Assembly (NCBI GenBank): GCA_001563325.1
Contig: LRSK01000050.1
Location: 1-23,174 of the forward strand
Direction of reading: 5' to 3'
Length of the DNA stretch: 23,174 bases
Source of the DNA: Candidatus Thorarchaeota archaeon SMTZ1-83
GTDB taxonomy: Archaea > Asgardarchaeota > Thorarchaeia > Thorarchaeales > Thorarchaeaceae
A program made the position numbers and the translations under genes. Positions 7,477 to 15,067 of this stretch are shown one piece after another. The notes beneath the pieces are model-generated. The model saw only the letters and a list, made by a program, of their open reading frames with translations, did not search any database and was not told the DNA's origin. Numbering within the stretch: position 1 is the first letter of the stretch; each line of letters opens with the position of its first letter.

Positions 7477-8706
7477 TTGGGCAAGGTGACTAGATCTTCA
7501 TACGCGGTCTTGATTGCGTCAACAATAGCCCATTTCTTCAACCATATCTACACGGGTGCGTTGTCGCCATTTCTACCCATCATCCGTGACGAGCTCTCAC
7601 TGACACTTACTGAAGCAGGCATAGTAACAAGTGCGGCCGTTGTGACAATGACCGTATCACATCTTGTTGTAGGTTACTTGGGAGACAAAGGATGGAGAGA
7701 CATCTTCATTCCCGCAAGTATCCTGCTGGCTGCTGCGATAATGTTGGTGTCCAGTTTTGCCACGACTTTTCTCTTCTTGACATCTGCAATGCTTCTTCTA
7801 GGAGTAGGGGCGTCAGGTTACCATCCGAGTGTCTTTCCTGCACTGGCAGAGAGGTTTCCGAAAACGTCCAGGGCGACAGCAACTGGAATCCAAGCTATAG
7901 GGGGACTTGTCGGAATGGCGGTCATACCATTCCTAGGTGTCACTCTACTTGTCATACTTGGGGGTTGGCGGGAGTCCTTTGTCTTGCTTTCGATAGCAGG
8001 TTTTGCCCTGTTTGTCCCAGTGACCGCACTCATGGCATATTCACGTAAGGGGCATTCCAAAGAGGAGAGAAGCCACGAAGAGGGAGATGGCTCAGACGGA
8101 TGGACGCGGAACTTTGCCCTTCTGGTCGTCCTGATGGCTCTCAGAGGTATGTCGTTCCGGTGCACCACTCTTCTGATGCCTCTCTATCTAGTAGAGAGTG
8201 AGTACTCCTACGATCCAATCCTGGCAGGCTCCTTCACAACTGTGATGCTTGTTGCTGGACTTGTCGGAGAGATCGTTTCTGCACCCTTGTCGGACAGGGT
8301 TGGAAGACGAGTTCCGTTCCTCGTTGTTTCTACCGGAGTTTCAACCCCGTTCCTGCTGCTACTCAACGCATCATTGAGCCAAGTCGCGCTCCTATTGGTA
8401 CTCATCGGAATAGGGTTCTTCTTCTTTCTGGGAGTTCCTCCCAATACGGCATTTCAGACTGAAGTTGTTCCGAGGCAGTCACAAGGACTGGCATTTGGTC
8501 TGTTGTTCTCAATCGGTGCAATACCAGGGGCTTTGTCTCCGATTGTCTTTGGTTGGATTGGAGATATCTATGGTTTGCCAATGTCGATTGTGTTCTTGGT
8601 TGTAACCACTGGTCTGGCAACGGTATTCGCGGCCCTGTTGAAAGAAGCAAAGGATTCTAAGGGGGACACACCAATCGCACTCGATCTCATCCGGGTTCCA
8701 GACTAA
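7477..8706 (+). CDS. Major facilitator superfamily transporter
   Basis: A 409-residue polytopic membrane protein with about twelve hydrophobic helices split into two halves by a charged cytoplasmic loop (~190-215, rich in Lys, Glu and Asp). The loop GYLGDKGWRD after helix 2 and LSDRVGRRVPF in the second half are the MFS motif-A repeats. The frame opens with TTG 7477 just after a TGA at 7465-7467; GTG 7486 is an alternative start. It lies 94 nt downstream of the HisA-like gene on the same strand and may be co-transcribed with it. Substrate cannot be read from the sequence; a sugar, drug or organic-anion carrier are all possible. Confidence 0.85.
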   Translation: MGKVTRSSYAVLIASTIAHFFNHIYTGALSPFLPIIRDELSLTLTEAGIVTSAAVVTMTVSHLVVGYLGDKGWRDIFIPASILLAAAIMLVSSFATTFLFLTSAMLLLGVGASGYHPSVFPALAERFPKTSRATATGIQAIGGLVGMAVIPFLGVTLLVILGGWRESFVLLSIAGFALFVPVTALMAYSRKGHSKEERSHEEGDGSDGWTRNFALLVVLMALRGMSFRCTTLLMPLYLVESEYSYDPILAGSFTTVMLVAGLVGEIVSAPLSDRVGRRVPFLVVSTGVSTPFLLLLNASLSQVALLLVLIGIGFFFFLGVPPNTAFQTEVVPRQSQGLAFGLLFSIGAIPGALSPIVFGWIGDIYGLPMSIVFLVVTTGLATVFAALLKEAKDSKGDTPIALDLIRVPD

Positions 8707-8777
8707 TTGCACGAGTGTACTCATTAGTACGAGAATGGACCAGTAGGTAACGTCAAGTGCGTCTTCTTGAGGCCGAT

Positions 8778-9626
8778 ATGTTGATGATCGACTACCATAT
8801 CCACCCATCGTACTCTGCTGATGCAAGAGGGTCAGTGGAGGAATTCTGCGAGGCGGCAGTTCAGAAGGGGCTTCAAGAAATATGCTTTACAACTCACTTG
8901 GATGCGGATCCCGTGAGACAAGAGGATTTCGTGATGCTCAGAGGAGAGAAGGTAAGCATCTACTCACCAGACTGGCTTGAGGACTACGAGTCGAGTATAA
9001 GAAACGCGGGTGACGCATTCGCAGACCAAGATTTGAAGGTAAGACTCGGAGTAGAGGTGGACCTCTATCCAGGTGTCATTGACCAACTCCCGGAGGCATT
9101 CCACAGTACACACTTTGACCTCATCATAGGGTCAGTACATCTCGTTGATCACAAGGCCATTTCCCTCAAGGAAGAGGCGATTGATATCTTTCGAGAGTAC
9201 GGACTGAGTGAGCTTGGTGACCACTACTACAGACTAATCATTGATTCGCTAGAGTCCGGACTCTTCGACATAGTTGGACACCTCGATATCTATCGAAGAT
9301 ATGGCGAGGAGTACTACGGAGAGGACATCCATGCGCTGTGGGAACCACATCTCGAAGAACTGGTGCACAGCATGAAGACTTGCAGAGTGGGCTTCGAGAT
9401 CAACACATCTTCATGGCGCAGAGGACTGAAGGAACCCATGCCTGCATCAGCGCTGATTCAAGCGCTCCTGAAAGGAGGCATTGATACTGTTACAGTCGGC
9501 TCTGACGCCCACACCCCGGAAGAGGTAGGCAGTGGAATTGGCCGTGCTATCTCAATTCTACAGGAGTGCGGTCTCCAATCCATTTCGTTGTACCATCGTC
9601 GCGTTCCGCATCAGATTAAGATTTAG
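8778..9626 (+). CDS. PHP-domain phosphoesterase, histidinol-phosphatase (HisJ)-like
   Basis: Metal-dependent phosphoesterase of the PHP superfamily, 282 residues from ATG 8778. Metal ligands are visible in order: H7 and H9 (DYHIHPSYS), H40 (CFTTHLDAD), E93 (GVEVDLYPG), H121 (IIGSVHLVD), H168 (IVGHLDIYRRYG), D243 and H245 (VGSDAHTPEEV). The spacing matches the HisJ type of histidinol-phosphatase rather than the polymerase-linked PHP domains. GAGG at 8769-8772 lies 5 nt before ATG 8778; the frame is open back to GTG 8757. No other true his genes are nearby, only the HisA-like gene, so the substrate may be another small phosphate ester. Confidence 0.82.
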   Translation: MLMIDYHIHPSYSADARGSVEEFCEAAVQKGLQEICFTTHLDADPVRQEDFVMLRGEKVSIYSPDWLEDYESSIRNAGDAFADQDLKVRLGVEVDLYPGVIDQLPEAFHSTHFDLIIGSVHLVDHKAISLKEEAIDIFREYGLSELGDHYYRLIIDSLESGLFDIVGHLDIYRRYGEEYYGEDIHALWEPHLEELVHSMKTCRVGFEINTSSWRRGLKEPMPASALIQALLKGGIDTVTVGSDAHTPEEVGSGIGRAISILQECGLQSISLYHRRVPHQIKI

Positions 9627-9645
9627 CTAGTCGGCCTTCAAATAG

Positions 9646-9653
9646 AAATATAG
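9646..9653 (+). promoter_or_regulatory. Candidate TATA box for the membrane-protein/TPR operon
   Basis: AAATATAG sits in an A/T-rich stretch 33 nt upstream of the TTG start of the first four-helix membrane protein. The expected transcript start would be near 9675, inside the inverted repeat at 9662-9686. Placement is consistent with an archaeal promoter but rests on sequence alone. Confidence 0.35.
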
Positions 9654-9661
9654 GCCACATC

Positions 9662-9686
9662 AACAATCACACAAACGGTGATTGTT
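9662..9686 (+). promoter_or_regulatory. Inverted repeat covering RBS and first base of the start codon
   Basis: AACAATCAC (9662-9670) and GTGATTGTT (9678-9686) are perfect inverted 9-mers with a 7-nt spacer. The right arm includes most of the Shine-Dalgarno-like GGTGAT (9677-9682) and the first T of the TTG start. As RNA it would form a stem hiding the ribosome site; as DNA it would be a compact operator at the expected transcript start. Either way it is well placed to control the operon. Confidence 0.5.
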
Positions 9687-10114
9687 TGCGGAACAAGATT
9701 CCCTTCTTGCTAAGTTTTGTTGGTGGAATTCTGCTATGGATTGCGGCGGCCACTGGAAGCATCGGCATTATCGGTACAATAGCAGAAATCCTAACATCAA
9801 TTCCTGAGCTTGCACCATTTGTGGACATTCTGAATCCTATTGTTTACATTCTTGCTGCGCTAGCGGCCCTTGGAGGCATCGCTGTAGTTGTTGGAGGGTT
9901 CCTTTTGACCACCCCAAGGGTGGGTACAGGGAAATTCGTCATCGGGATTGGTGCCGGAATGGGCCTCATAGGCCTCATCATTCACATTGCGGAGATTGCC
10001 TATACTATGGGTTTCGGAGTAGCCCTGGATATATTCATAGGGTTCGCGCTCACCACCTCCGGTCTGGGCATTCTCCTCAGCATCGCGGCAAGACAGATGG
10101 CGAAATCAGACTAG
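9686..10114 (+). CDS. Small four-helix membrane protein, paralog 1
   Basis: A 142-residue, glycine-rich, very hydrophobic protein with predicted membrane helices at about 5-25, 48-74, 83-107 and 110-134. It is clearly homologous along its whole length to the next gene: both begin with KNKIPF/RNKIPF, share TIAEI..SIPEL, GGFLLT, and GIGAGMG/GLGAGMG segments, and both end in IAAR plus a short charged tail. No enzyme or transporter motif was seen. The TTG start is supported by GGTGAT 3 nt upstream and by alignment to the ATG of the paralog. First gene of a three-gene unit with the paralog and the TPR protein. Function unknown. Confidence 0.7.
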   Translation: MRNKIPFLLSFVGGILLWIAAATGSIGIIGTIAEILTSIPELAPFVDILNPIVYILAALAALGGIAVVVGGFLLTTPRVGTGKFVIGIGAGMGLIGLIIHIAEIAYTMGFGVALDIFIGFALTTSGLGILLSIAARQMAKSD

Positions 10115-10153
10115 CATCTCTCTCGGCAAGACTTAGGACGCGGAGATATCAGA

Positions 10154-10585
10154 ATGAAGAACAAGATTCCATTCATTCTGTGTGTGGCCGGTGGCCTCAT
10201 GCTTATAGTATCTGGCGCCGCCGGAGATGTCGGTTTCTTGGACACGATTGCCGAGATAGTAGCCTCAATTCCGGAGCTACAGCCATTCCTTGAAACCCTG
10301 GAAATCCTTAGGATTACACTTGGAGGACTTGCCTCACTGGGAGGTAACATTGTGATTGTCGGAGGATTCCTGCTAACAATTGATAAAGTCACAACTGGCA
10401 AGATCCTCATAGGGTTGGGTGCCGGAATGGGTGTCTTTGGACTTATCATCCAAATCGGGACACTCATCTATACTACTGGTCTTGGTGCGGCGCTGAGTTG
10501 GGTGGAGGCATTCGCTTCCACGATGAGTGGCGGAGGATTGCTGGCTACCATCGCTGCCCGGCTCATTACGAGGAAATCCAAGTAG
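10154..10585 (+). CDS. Small four-helix membrane protein, paralog 2
   Basis: A 143-residue tandem duplicate of the preceding gene, 39 nt downstream. Hydrophobic segments fall at matching places, and by eye roughly half the residues are identical. The loop between helices 1 and 2 (TIAEIVASIPELQPF) and the GGFLLT/GAGMG turns are the best conserved parts, suggesting that they matter for packing or for contact between the two proteins. ATG with GGAG about 9 nt upstream. The pair could form a heteromer; neither resembles a transporter family I recognise. Confidence 0.72.
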   Translation: MKNKIPFILCVAGGLMLIVSGAAGDVGFLDTIAEIVASIPELQPFLETLEILRITLGGLASLGGNIVIVGGFLLTIDKVTTGKILIGLGAGMGVFGLIIQIGTLIYTTGLGAALSWVEAFASTMSGGGLLATIAARLITRKSK

Positions 10586-10603
10586 CGAGGGATTGGTCGG
10601 ATA

Positions 10604-11215
10604 TTGAACGCCAAGAAGGACGGGGAGCTTCAACGCGCGATTGGCCTGATAGAGGCAAATCTCCATGAAGAAGCGGTTGCTATCTTACGTGATGTGGTCA
10701 AGGAGAATCCAAGTGTTATTGAAGGGTGGTACAATCTCGGACTTGCACTCGCGTCATCAGGAAAGCCTGATGAAGCAATCGAGGCATATGACGAAGCCCT
10801 GGCTATCGACAACATGATCTTCGAGGTGTGGTTCAATAAGGGCACAGTCCTCTACGACCTGGGAGATTTCAAGAGTGCAAAAGAGTGCTATGAGAAGGCA
10901 CTTGAGATTGATTCTGGCGACCCCGAGGCATGGAACAACCTGGGTAATACCGAGTCGCGTCTGGGAAACGGTGCGAAGGCGATTGAGGCATACACCACAG
11001 CCGTGGCACTCAAACCCGACTACGCTGAAGCGTTCTATAACAAGGCTAACGCCCATTTCATCGAAGGTGAGGACGAACGTGCGATAGCATATGCAGAACT
11101 CGCCGTAGAGCTCAACCCTCGACTGATAGAACTCGTGAAGCAGTGGATACAGGTTTCAAGAGACCGTTTGGCAATGGCAGAAGCGCGTGATGACAAGAAG
11201 AAGATAGACACCTAG
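10604..11215 (+). CDS. Tetratricopeptide-repeat (TPR) protein
   Basis: A 203-residue soluble protein built from about five 34-residue TPR units. Canonical positions are visible in AWNNLGN, EGWYNLGLALASSGKPDEA, VWFNKGTVLYDLGDFKSA, AFYNKANAHFIEGEDERA and the closing proline of each unit (ALxIDxx, ALKPDY, ELNPRL). A charged, probably disordered tail (ARDDKKKIDT) ends it. There is no signal peptide or membrane helix. It starts at TTG with GAGGGATT about 10 nt upstream, 18 nt after the second membrane paralog, in the same operon. It probably serves as a cytoplasmic scaffold for those membrane proteins, but partners are unknown. Confidence 0.85.
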   Translation: MNAKKDGELQRAIGLIEANLHEEAVAILRDVVKENPSVIEGWYNLGLALASSGKPDEAIEAYDEALAIDNMIFEVWFNKGTVLYDLGDFKSAKECYEKALEIDSGDPEAWNNLGNTESRLGNGAKAIEAYTTAVALKPDYAEAFYNKANAHFIEGEDERAIAYAELAVELNPRLIELVKQWIQVSRDRLAMAEARDDKKKIDT

Positions 11216-11272
11216 GGAAGAAGCTGTCGAGAGGAAGGAATGAGAGAAGGACACTCCTAACGCGTCTAAGAT

Positions 11273-12184
11273 CTACCTTGTTGCCACAATCCTGTTTCGG
11301 AGGTATCCTATCCCTTCCACGTACAACTCCATCTCATCGCCATCCTGAAGGAACTCGGGGGGGTCTCGTACAAATCCGACTCCTGAAGGCGTGCCTGTCG
11401 AAATCACATCGCCCGGTTCTAGCGTGAATGATCCGGAGAGATATGACACGACTTGGGGAACACCGTGTAGCAGATGCGAAGTACTGGAATCCTGTTTTAT
11501 GACACCGTTAATTCTAGTCTGAAGCTTGAGGCCAGAGGCGGCACCAAGCTCATCTGCTGTGACAATGCAAGGCCCCATGGGACATAGACCGTCCAATGAC
11601 TTCCCGTGAGTCCATTGGCCATTGTCCTTCTGAAGGTCACGAGCGCTCACATCGTTGACGATAGTGTAACCTGCTACATACTTGAGAGCCTCATTCACTG
11701 AAACCTCTTTGCAGATTCTGCCAATCACTACCCCGAGCTCAATCTCCCAGTCGAGCTTCCTTGTCACCCTTGGGATGGGTATCTCGTCATTAGGGTTGGA
11801 AACGCTTGATGAAAACTTCGCAAATATGGGCGGAAACTCAGGAACATCCGCGCCTGTTTCCTCCGCATGGTCCCTATAGTTGAGACCTAAACCGATTATC
11901 TTACCAGGGCGTGTAATGGGAGCCAGAAGTCTTAGTTCATCTTTCTGAAGAATTTGTGGTCGCTCATCAGAGGGAGTCCGTTTGTAGGTATAAAGAAGCC
12001 CTGTAACAGTAGCAATCCCGTCAGGCCATCTCAGGAGGTCTATCATTGCAATAGGGAAGCTGTATCCATGTACTCTGTGCTCGATGCCGAAGTGGGCAGC
12101 AGCTGATGGGAGATCCAGAACCCCTTCTGTTAGTTCGACCCCAATCGACTCCTTTTCGCCCTTGGAATACGAAACAAGACGCAT
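11273..12184 (-). CDS. Fumarylacetoacetate-hydrolase (FAH) family protein
   Basis: A 303-residue FAH-fold enzyme. The N-terminal ~85 residues form the small domain; the catalytic domain starts at IIGLGLNYRDHAEETG (N102, Y103, H106). Metal ligands are E147 and E149 (DWEIELGVVIG) and D178 (NDVSARD); the lysine in THGKSLDG (K195) and the loop TGTPSGVGF (~263-271) complete the family pattern. Members act as acylpyruvate hydrolases, oxaloacetate tautomerases/decarboxylases or 2-hydroxyhepta-2,4-diene-1,7-dioate isomerases; the sequence alone does not separate these. ATG 12184 has GAGG about 10 nt upstream. It is divergent from the isopropylmalate-type operon and convergent with the TPR gene. Confidence 0.85.
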   Translation of the reverse strand: MRLVSYSKGEKESIGVELTEGVLDLPSAAAHFGIEHRVHGYSFPIAMIDLLRWPDGIATVTGLLYTYKRTPSDERPQILQKDELRLLAPITRPGKIIGLGLNYRDHAEETGADVPEFPPIFAKFSSSVSNPNDEIPIPRVTRKLDWEIELGVVIGRICKEVSVNEALKYVAGYTIVNDVSARDLQKDNGQWTHGKSLDGLCPMGPCIVTADELGAASGLKLQTRINGVIKQDSSTSHLLHGVPQVVSYLSGSFTLEPGDVISTGTPSGVGFVRDPPEFLQDGDEMELYVEGIGYLRNRIVATR

Positions 12185-12256
12185 AGGCCCAGCCTCAAGT
12201 CCAGAGCATTAATGTTTAGCGGTGAAAGGCTTGATGATTGCCAAACCATTTCATTT

Positions 12257-12268
12257 ATCCGAACGGAT
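12257..12268. promoter_or_regulatory. Short palindrome overlapping a possible TATA region
   Basis: ATCCG (12257-12261) and CGGAT (12264-12268) are inverted 5-mers with an AA centre. They lie in the 112-bp gap between the divergent FAH gene and the dehydrogenase/isomerase operon, overlapping CATTTATC (12253-12260), a weak TATA candidate for the plus strand. A repressor site is possible; a short palindrome can also arise by chance. Confidence 0.25.
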
Positions 12269-12275
12269 GAAGTCC

Positions 12276-12290
12276 TCACTCACGGAGTGA
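12276..12290 (+). promoter_or_regulatory. Small hairpin containing the RBS of the 109-aa gene
   Basis: TCACTC (12276-12281) and GAGTGA (12285-12290) are perfect inverted 6-mers around a 3-nt loop ACG. The right arm is the Shine-Dalgarno-like GGAGTGA, 6 nt before the TTG start at 12297. If transcribed, it would mask ribosome access to the first gene of the operon. Confidence 0.35.
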
Positions 12291-12296
12291 AGAAGA

Positions 12297-12626
12297 TTGC
12301 CCGAGGCTCCATCTTTAGACGATTTACCAGATGAAGTATTCGTAGCACTTGGTAGAAGAGGAATGGAAGGCATTCCACTGAAAGAATGCACCTATGCTTG
12401 TGACGGCAAGGAGCTTACATTGATTGAGATGAAGAGAGAACCGGAGGAGATTGCAGGCAGAGGGCTCGAGCCCGTGACTGAAGACTGGCTAGTAGAATGT
12501 GATAAGTGCAAGAGACCTTTCACTATTCGAGCAAAGATACGGTATGTTGATGGAGAGCGAATAGACACGATGGTGAGCCTCTTGGATGACAGGGGAAACG
12601 ACTTGGGATGGCTTGGTTCCTTCTAG
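12297..12626 (+). CDS. Small Cys-pair protein leading the isomerase operon, function unknown
   Basis: A 109-residue acidic protein not recognised. It contains CTYAC near residue 28-32 and CDKC (~65-68) followed by KRPF and a beta-rich C-terminus (FTIRAKIRYVDGERIDTMVS). The two Cys pairs could bind one zinc, although the first pair has three residues between the cysteines rather than two. The TTG start is supported by GGAGTGA 6 nt upstream. Its TAG stop is followed 9 nt later by the dehydrogenase ATG, so the two are probably translated together. The position suggests an accessory role for the dehydrogenase or the iron-sulfur isomerase downstream, but that is only context. Confidence 0.6.
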   Translation: MPEAPSLDDLPDEVFVALGRRGMEGIPLKECTYACDGKELTLIEMKREPEEIAGRGLEPVTEDWLVECDKCKRPFTIRAKIRYVDGERIDTMVSLLDDRGNDLGWLGSF

Positions 12627-12635
12627 GTGGTAGAG

Positions 12636-13796
12636 ATGCCGAAGAAGTACAAGATTTCGGTACTACCAGGCGACGGTATTGGCAAGGAGGTCATTCCAGA
12701 AGCTGTACGTGTGATGCATGCGGCCAAAGATGCTGCGGGAGGCATTGACATCGAGGACATCACATTCGATTGTGGTGGAGAGTACTACGAAAGAGAAGGT
12801 CGGGAGTGGTCAGAAGAAGGAGAGAGATTCACCAAGGGTGAAGCCGACGCAATTCTCTTCGGCGCAGTGGGCGCCCTCGACTCAGCTGGAGAACCTGTGA
12901 AACTGCCTGATGGCAAACATGCAGGATACAATATTGTCATTGGCCTGAGACTCACCCTAGAGCTGTATGCAAACACAAGACCTGTCAAACTCTACGAGGG
13001 CGTGCCGACGCCACTCGGAGAGAAGACCCATGAAGACATCGACATGGTGATAGTGCGGGAAAACACTGAAGGTCTCTATGTACCTGCTAGGGGGATTCTG
13101 GCGGAGGGAAGTGAGGGTGAAATGGCCGTCGATCTGCGACTCATATCTAGAAAGGGAGCGGCGAGAGTCATTGACTACTCCTTTCGACTGGCAGAAACTC
13201 GAAAAGGAGCGCCATCTGACGGGAAGAAGCGAGTCACATGTGTGGACAAGAGCAATCTACTCGCCGGGTGCCAGCTTTTTAGGAAGGTCTTTCGTGAAAC
13301 AGCTGCGAGATATCCCAAGATTGAGCCAGACTATGCATACGTCGACGCTTGGGCTCTGTGGTCGCTGATGAGGCCCGAGTTCTATGACGTCGTAGTGGCC
13401 CCCAACATGTTTGGCGACATAATCACCGACCTGGGAGGTGGAATTCAAGGCGGTCTGGGAATGGCTCCCTCTGGAAATATAGGGGACAAGCACGCAATGT
13501 TTGAACCAGTTCACGGATCTGCGCCTGACATAGAGGGACAGAACAAGGCAAATCCGATTGCATCCATTCTCTCGGTTGCCATGATGTATGACTGGCTAGG
13601 AACAAAGAACAAGGATAGGCACAGCCTTGCAGCAGCGGATTTGGTCAAAGAGGCGGTCGCGTCAGTTCTCAGAGAGGGAAAGACACGGACTCCTGACATA
13701 TGTCGAAGACAATGGAAAGATGTCACGCCGTCATCAACTGGCACCGTAACCGATGCAGTACTCAAATCTCTAGAGAAAATCGGCGGTGAGAGGTGA
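12636..13796 (+). CDS. Isopropylmalate/isocitrate-type NAD-dependent dehydrogenase
   Basis: Beta-decarboxylating dehydrogenase of 386 residues. It has the family N-terminus LPGDGIGKEV, the substrate-loop arginines in LRLTLELYANTRPVK and VIVRENTEGLY, the catalytic lysine in TCVDKSNLL, the metal aspartates in YVDAWALW and NMFGDIITDLGGG, and the cofactor loop EPVHGSAPDIEGQNKANP, whose Asp after the Pro favours NAD over NADP. ENTEGLY is shared with homoisocitrate/isocitrate types, so the substrate may be 3-isopropylmalate, homoisocitrate or a related malate. ATG 12636 is preferred over GTG 12627 because AGGTGGT lies 4 nt before it. The 3' end precedes the isomerase large-subunit start by 2 nt. 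Confidence 0.85.
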   Translation: MPKKYKISVLPGDGIGKEVIPEAVRVMHAAKDAAGGIDIEDITFDCGGEYYEREGREWSEEGERFTKGEADAILFGAVGALDSAGEPVKLPDGKHAGYNIVIGLRLTLELYANTRPVKLYEGVPTPLGEKTHEDIDMVIVRENTEGLYVPARGILAEGSEGEMAVDLRLISRKGAARVIDYSFRLAETRKGAPSDGKKRVTCVDKSNLLAGCQLFRKVFRETAARYPKIEPDYAYVDAWALWSLMRPEFYDVVVAPNMFGDIITDLGGGIQGGLGMAPSGNIGDKHAMFEPVHGSAPDIEGQNKANPIASILSVAMMYDWLGTKNKDRHSLAAADLVKEAVASVLREGKTRTPDICRRQWKDVTPSSTGTVTDAVLKSLEKIGGER

Positions 13797-13798
13797 CT

Positions 13799-15064
13799 AT
13801 GTTGGGCAAGACTCTCGCAGAGAAGATCTTGGGAAGCCACACCGAGCAAAAAGACGTCGCGGCAGGTGACATAGTTGTCGCGAAGGTTGACTTCCTGATG
13901 GTAAATGAGGCCCTGACCAGAATCATCCCTATTTTGGAGGACATGGGCGTTGAGAAGGTATGGGACCCTGAACGAATTCTCGTCGTGAATGATCATTGGG
14001 CACCAGCGGCTGACACCAGAAGTGCTGAGATGCACATCAAGAGCAGACGCTTTGTGAAGGACCATGGTATAACTCACTTTTGCGATGTCAACTGCGGAAT
14101 CGCACACCAAGTGCTTCCTGAGATGGGTCTTGTTAAGCCGGGTGACCTGATAGTGGGCTCCGATTCGCACACAACTACCTATGGAGCTTTCAACGCGTTC
14201 TCTACTGGTTTCGCATCTACTGACAGCGCACTCATCGCTGCTACCGGAGAGAACTGGTTTCGGGTACCCCAATCGATACGGATTGATGTTCAGGGGCAGA
14301 TTCCGGACATGGTTATGAGTAAAGACCTCATTCTGAGAATCATAGAAAACCTGGGCTCAGACGGTGCAAACTACCAGTCCATTGAGATTCATGGTCCTGT
14401 GATTGATGCTATGTCAGTGGGTTCTAGAATGACAATGTGCAACATGGGTGTGGAAGCAGGGGCCAAATGCACCCTAATGACAGTCAACGAAACGGTAAGA
14501 AATTGGATGAAGACTCGCGCATCTGACGTCAGATGGGCCCCCGTTGAACCAGATCAAGACGCTGAGTACGTAGACCAGATTACCCTTGACTTGAAGAAAG
14601 ACCCCTTGGAGCCCATGGTAGCGACTCCTCACAGCCCTAATAATGGTAGACCGATTTCTGAAGTCGAGGGCACTCCAATAGACCAAGCATTCATTGGATC
14701 TTGCACAAACGGAAGATTGGAGGATTTGGCCATCGCGGCCAAAATCGTCGACGGGAAGAAGGTTAATCGGGACACTAGGTTTATCATCACTCCAGCGAGC
14801 ACGGAGGTCTACATGGAGGCCGTGAAGACCGGAGTGGTAGAAACCCTGATCAAGGCAGGAGCGGTGGTGACGAACTCAACGTGTGGAGCCTGTATCGGCG
14901 GAGGCCTAGGTGTCTTAGGTCCGAATGAGGTCTGTGTTTCCAGCACTAACCGTAATTTCAGAGGACGTATGGGGCATCCTGATTCATTGGTCTATCTTGC
15001 GTCACCAGCCACAGTCGCAGCAAGCGCGTTGACTGCGACCATATCAGATCCGAGGAGTGTGTGA
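13799..15064 (+). CDS. leuC: 3-isopropylmalate dehydratase/homoaconitase-type large subunit
   Basis: Aconitase-superfamily large subunit of 421 residues. It holds the 4Fe-4S cluster through C302 (IGSCTNGRLEDL), C362 and C365 (TCGACIGGGLGVLG), and has the conserved VNDHWAP, SDSHTTTYGAF and STNRNFRGRMG blocks. Paired with the small subunit it moves a hydroxyl between neighbouring carbons of a malate-type acid: 2- to 3-isopropylmalate in leucine synthesis, or homocitrate to homoisocitrate in other archaeal pathways. ATG 13799 has GGTGAG (13785-13790) 8 nt upstream; GTG 13793, within the dehydrogenase stop region, is an alternative. The gene symbol is tentative because substrate specificity is unresolved. 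Confidence 0.85.
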   Translation: MLGKTLAEKILGSHTEQKDVAAGDIVVAKVDFLMVNEALTRIIPILEDMGVEKVWDPERILVVNDHWAPAADTRSAEMHIKSRRFVKDHGITHFCDVNCGIAHQVLPEMGLVKPGDLIVGSDSHTTTYGAFNAFSTGFASTDSALIAATGENWFRVPQSIRIDVQGQIPDMVMSKDLILRIIENLGSDGANYQSIEIHGPVIDAMSVGSRMTMCNMGVEAGAKCTLMTVNETVRNWMKTRASDVRWAPVEPDQDAEYVDQITLDLKKDPLEPMVATPHSPNNGRPISEVEGTPIDQAFIGSCTNGRLEDLAIAAKIVDGKKVNRDTRFIITPASTEVYMEAVKTGVVETLIKAGAVVTNSTCGACIGGGLGVLGPNEVCVSSTNRNFRGRMGHPDSLVYLASPATVAASALTATISDPRSV

Positions 15065-15067
15065 GGG

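Noticed and set aside
8717..8730. GTACT-CATT-AGTAC hairpin after the MFS gene
   Set aside because: A 5-bp stem without a T-run or position relative to a promoter is too weak to call a terminator or operator.
13511..14272. 253-residue open frame on the minus strand across the dehydrogenase/isomerase junction
   Set aside because: It is fully antisense to two strongly conserved enzymes; its translation shows no domain.
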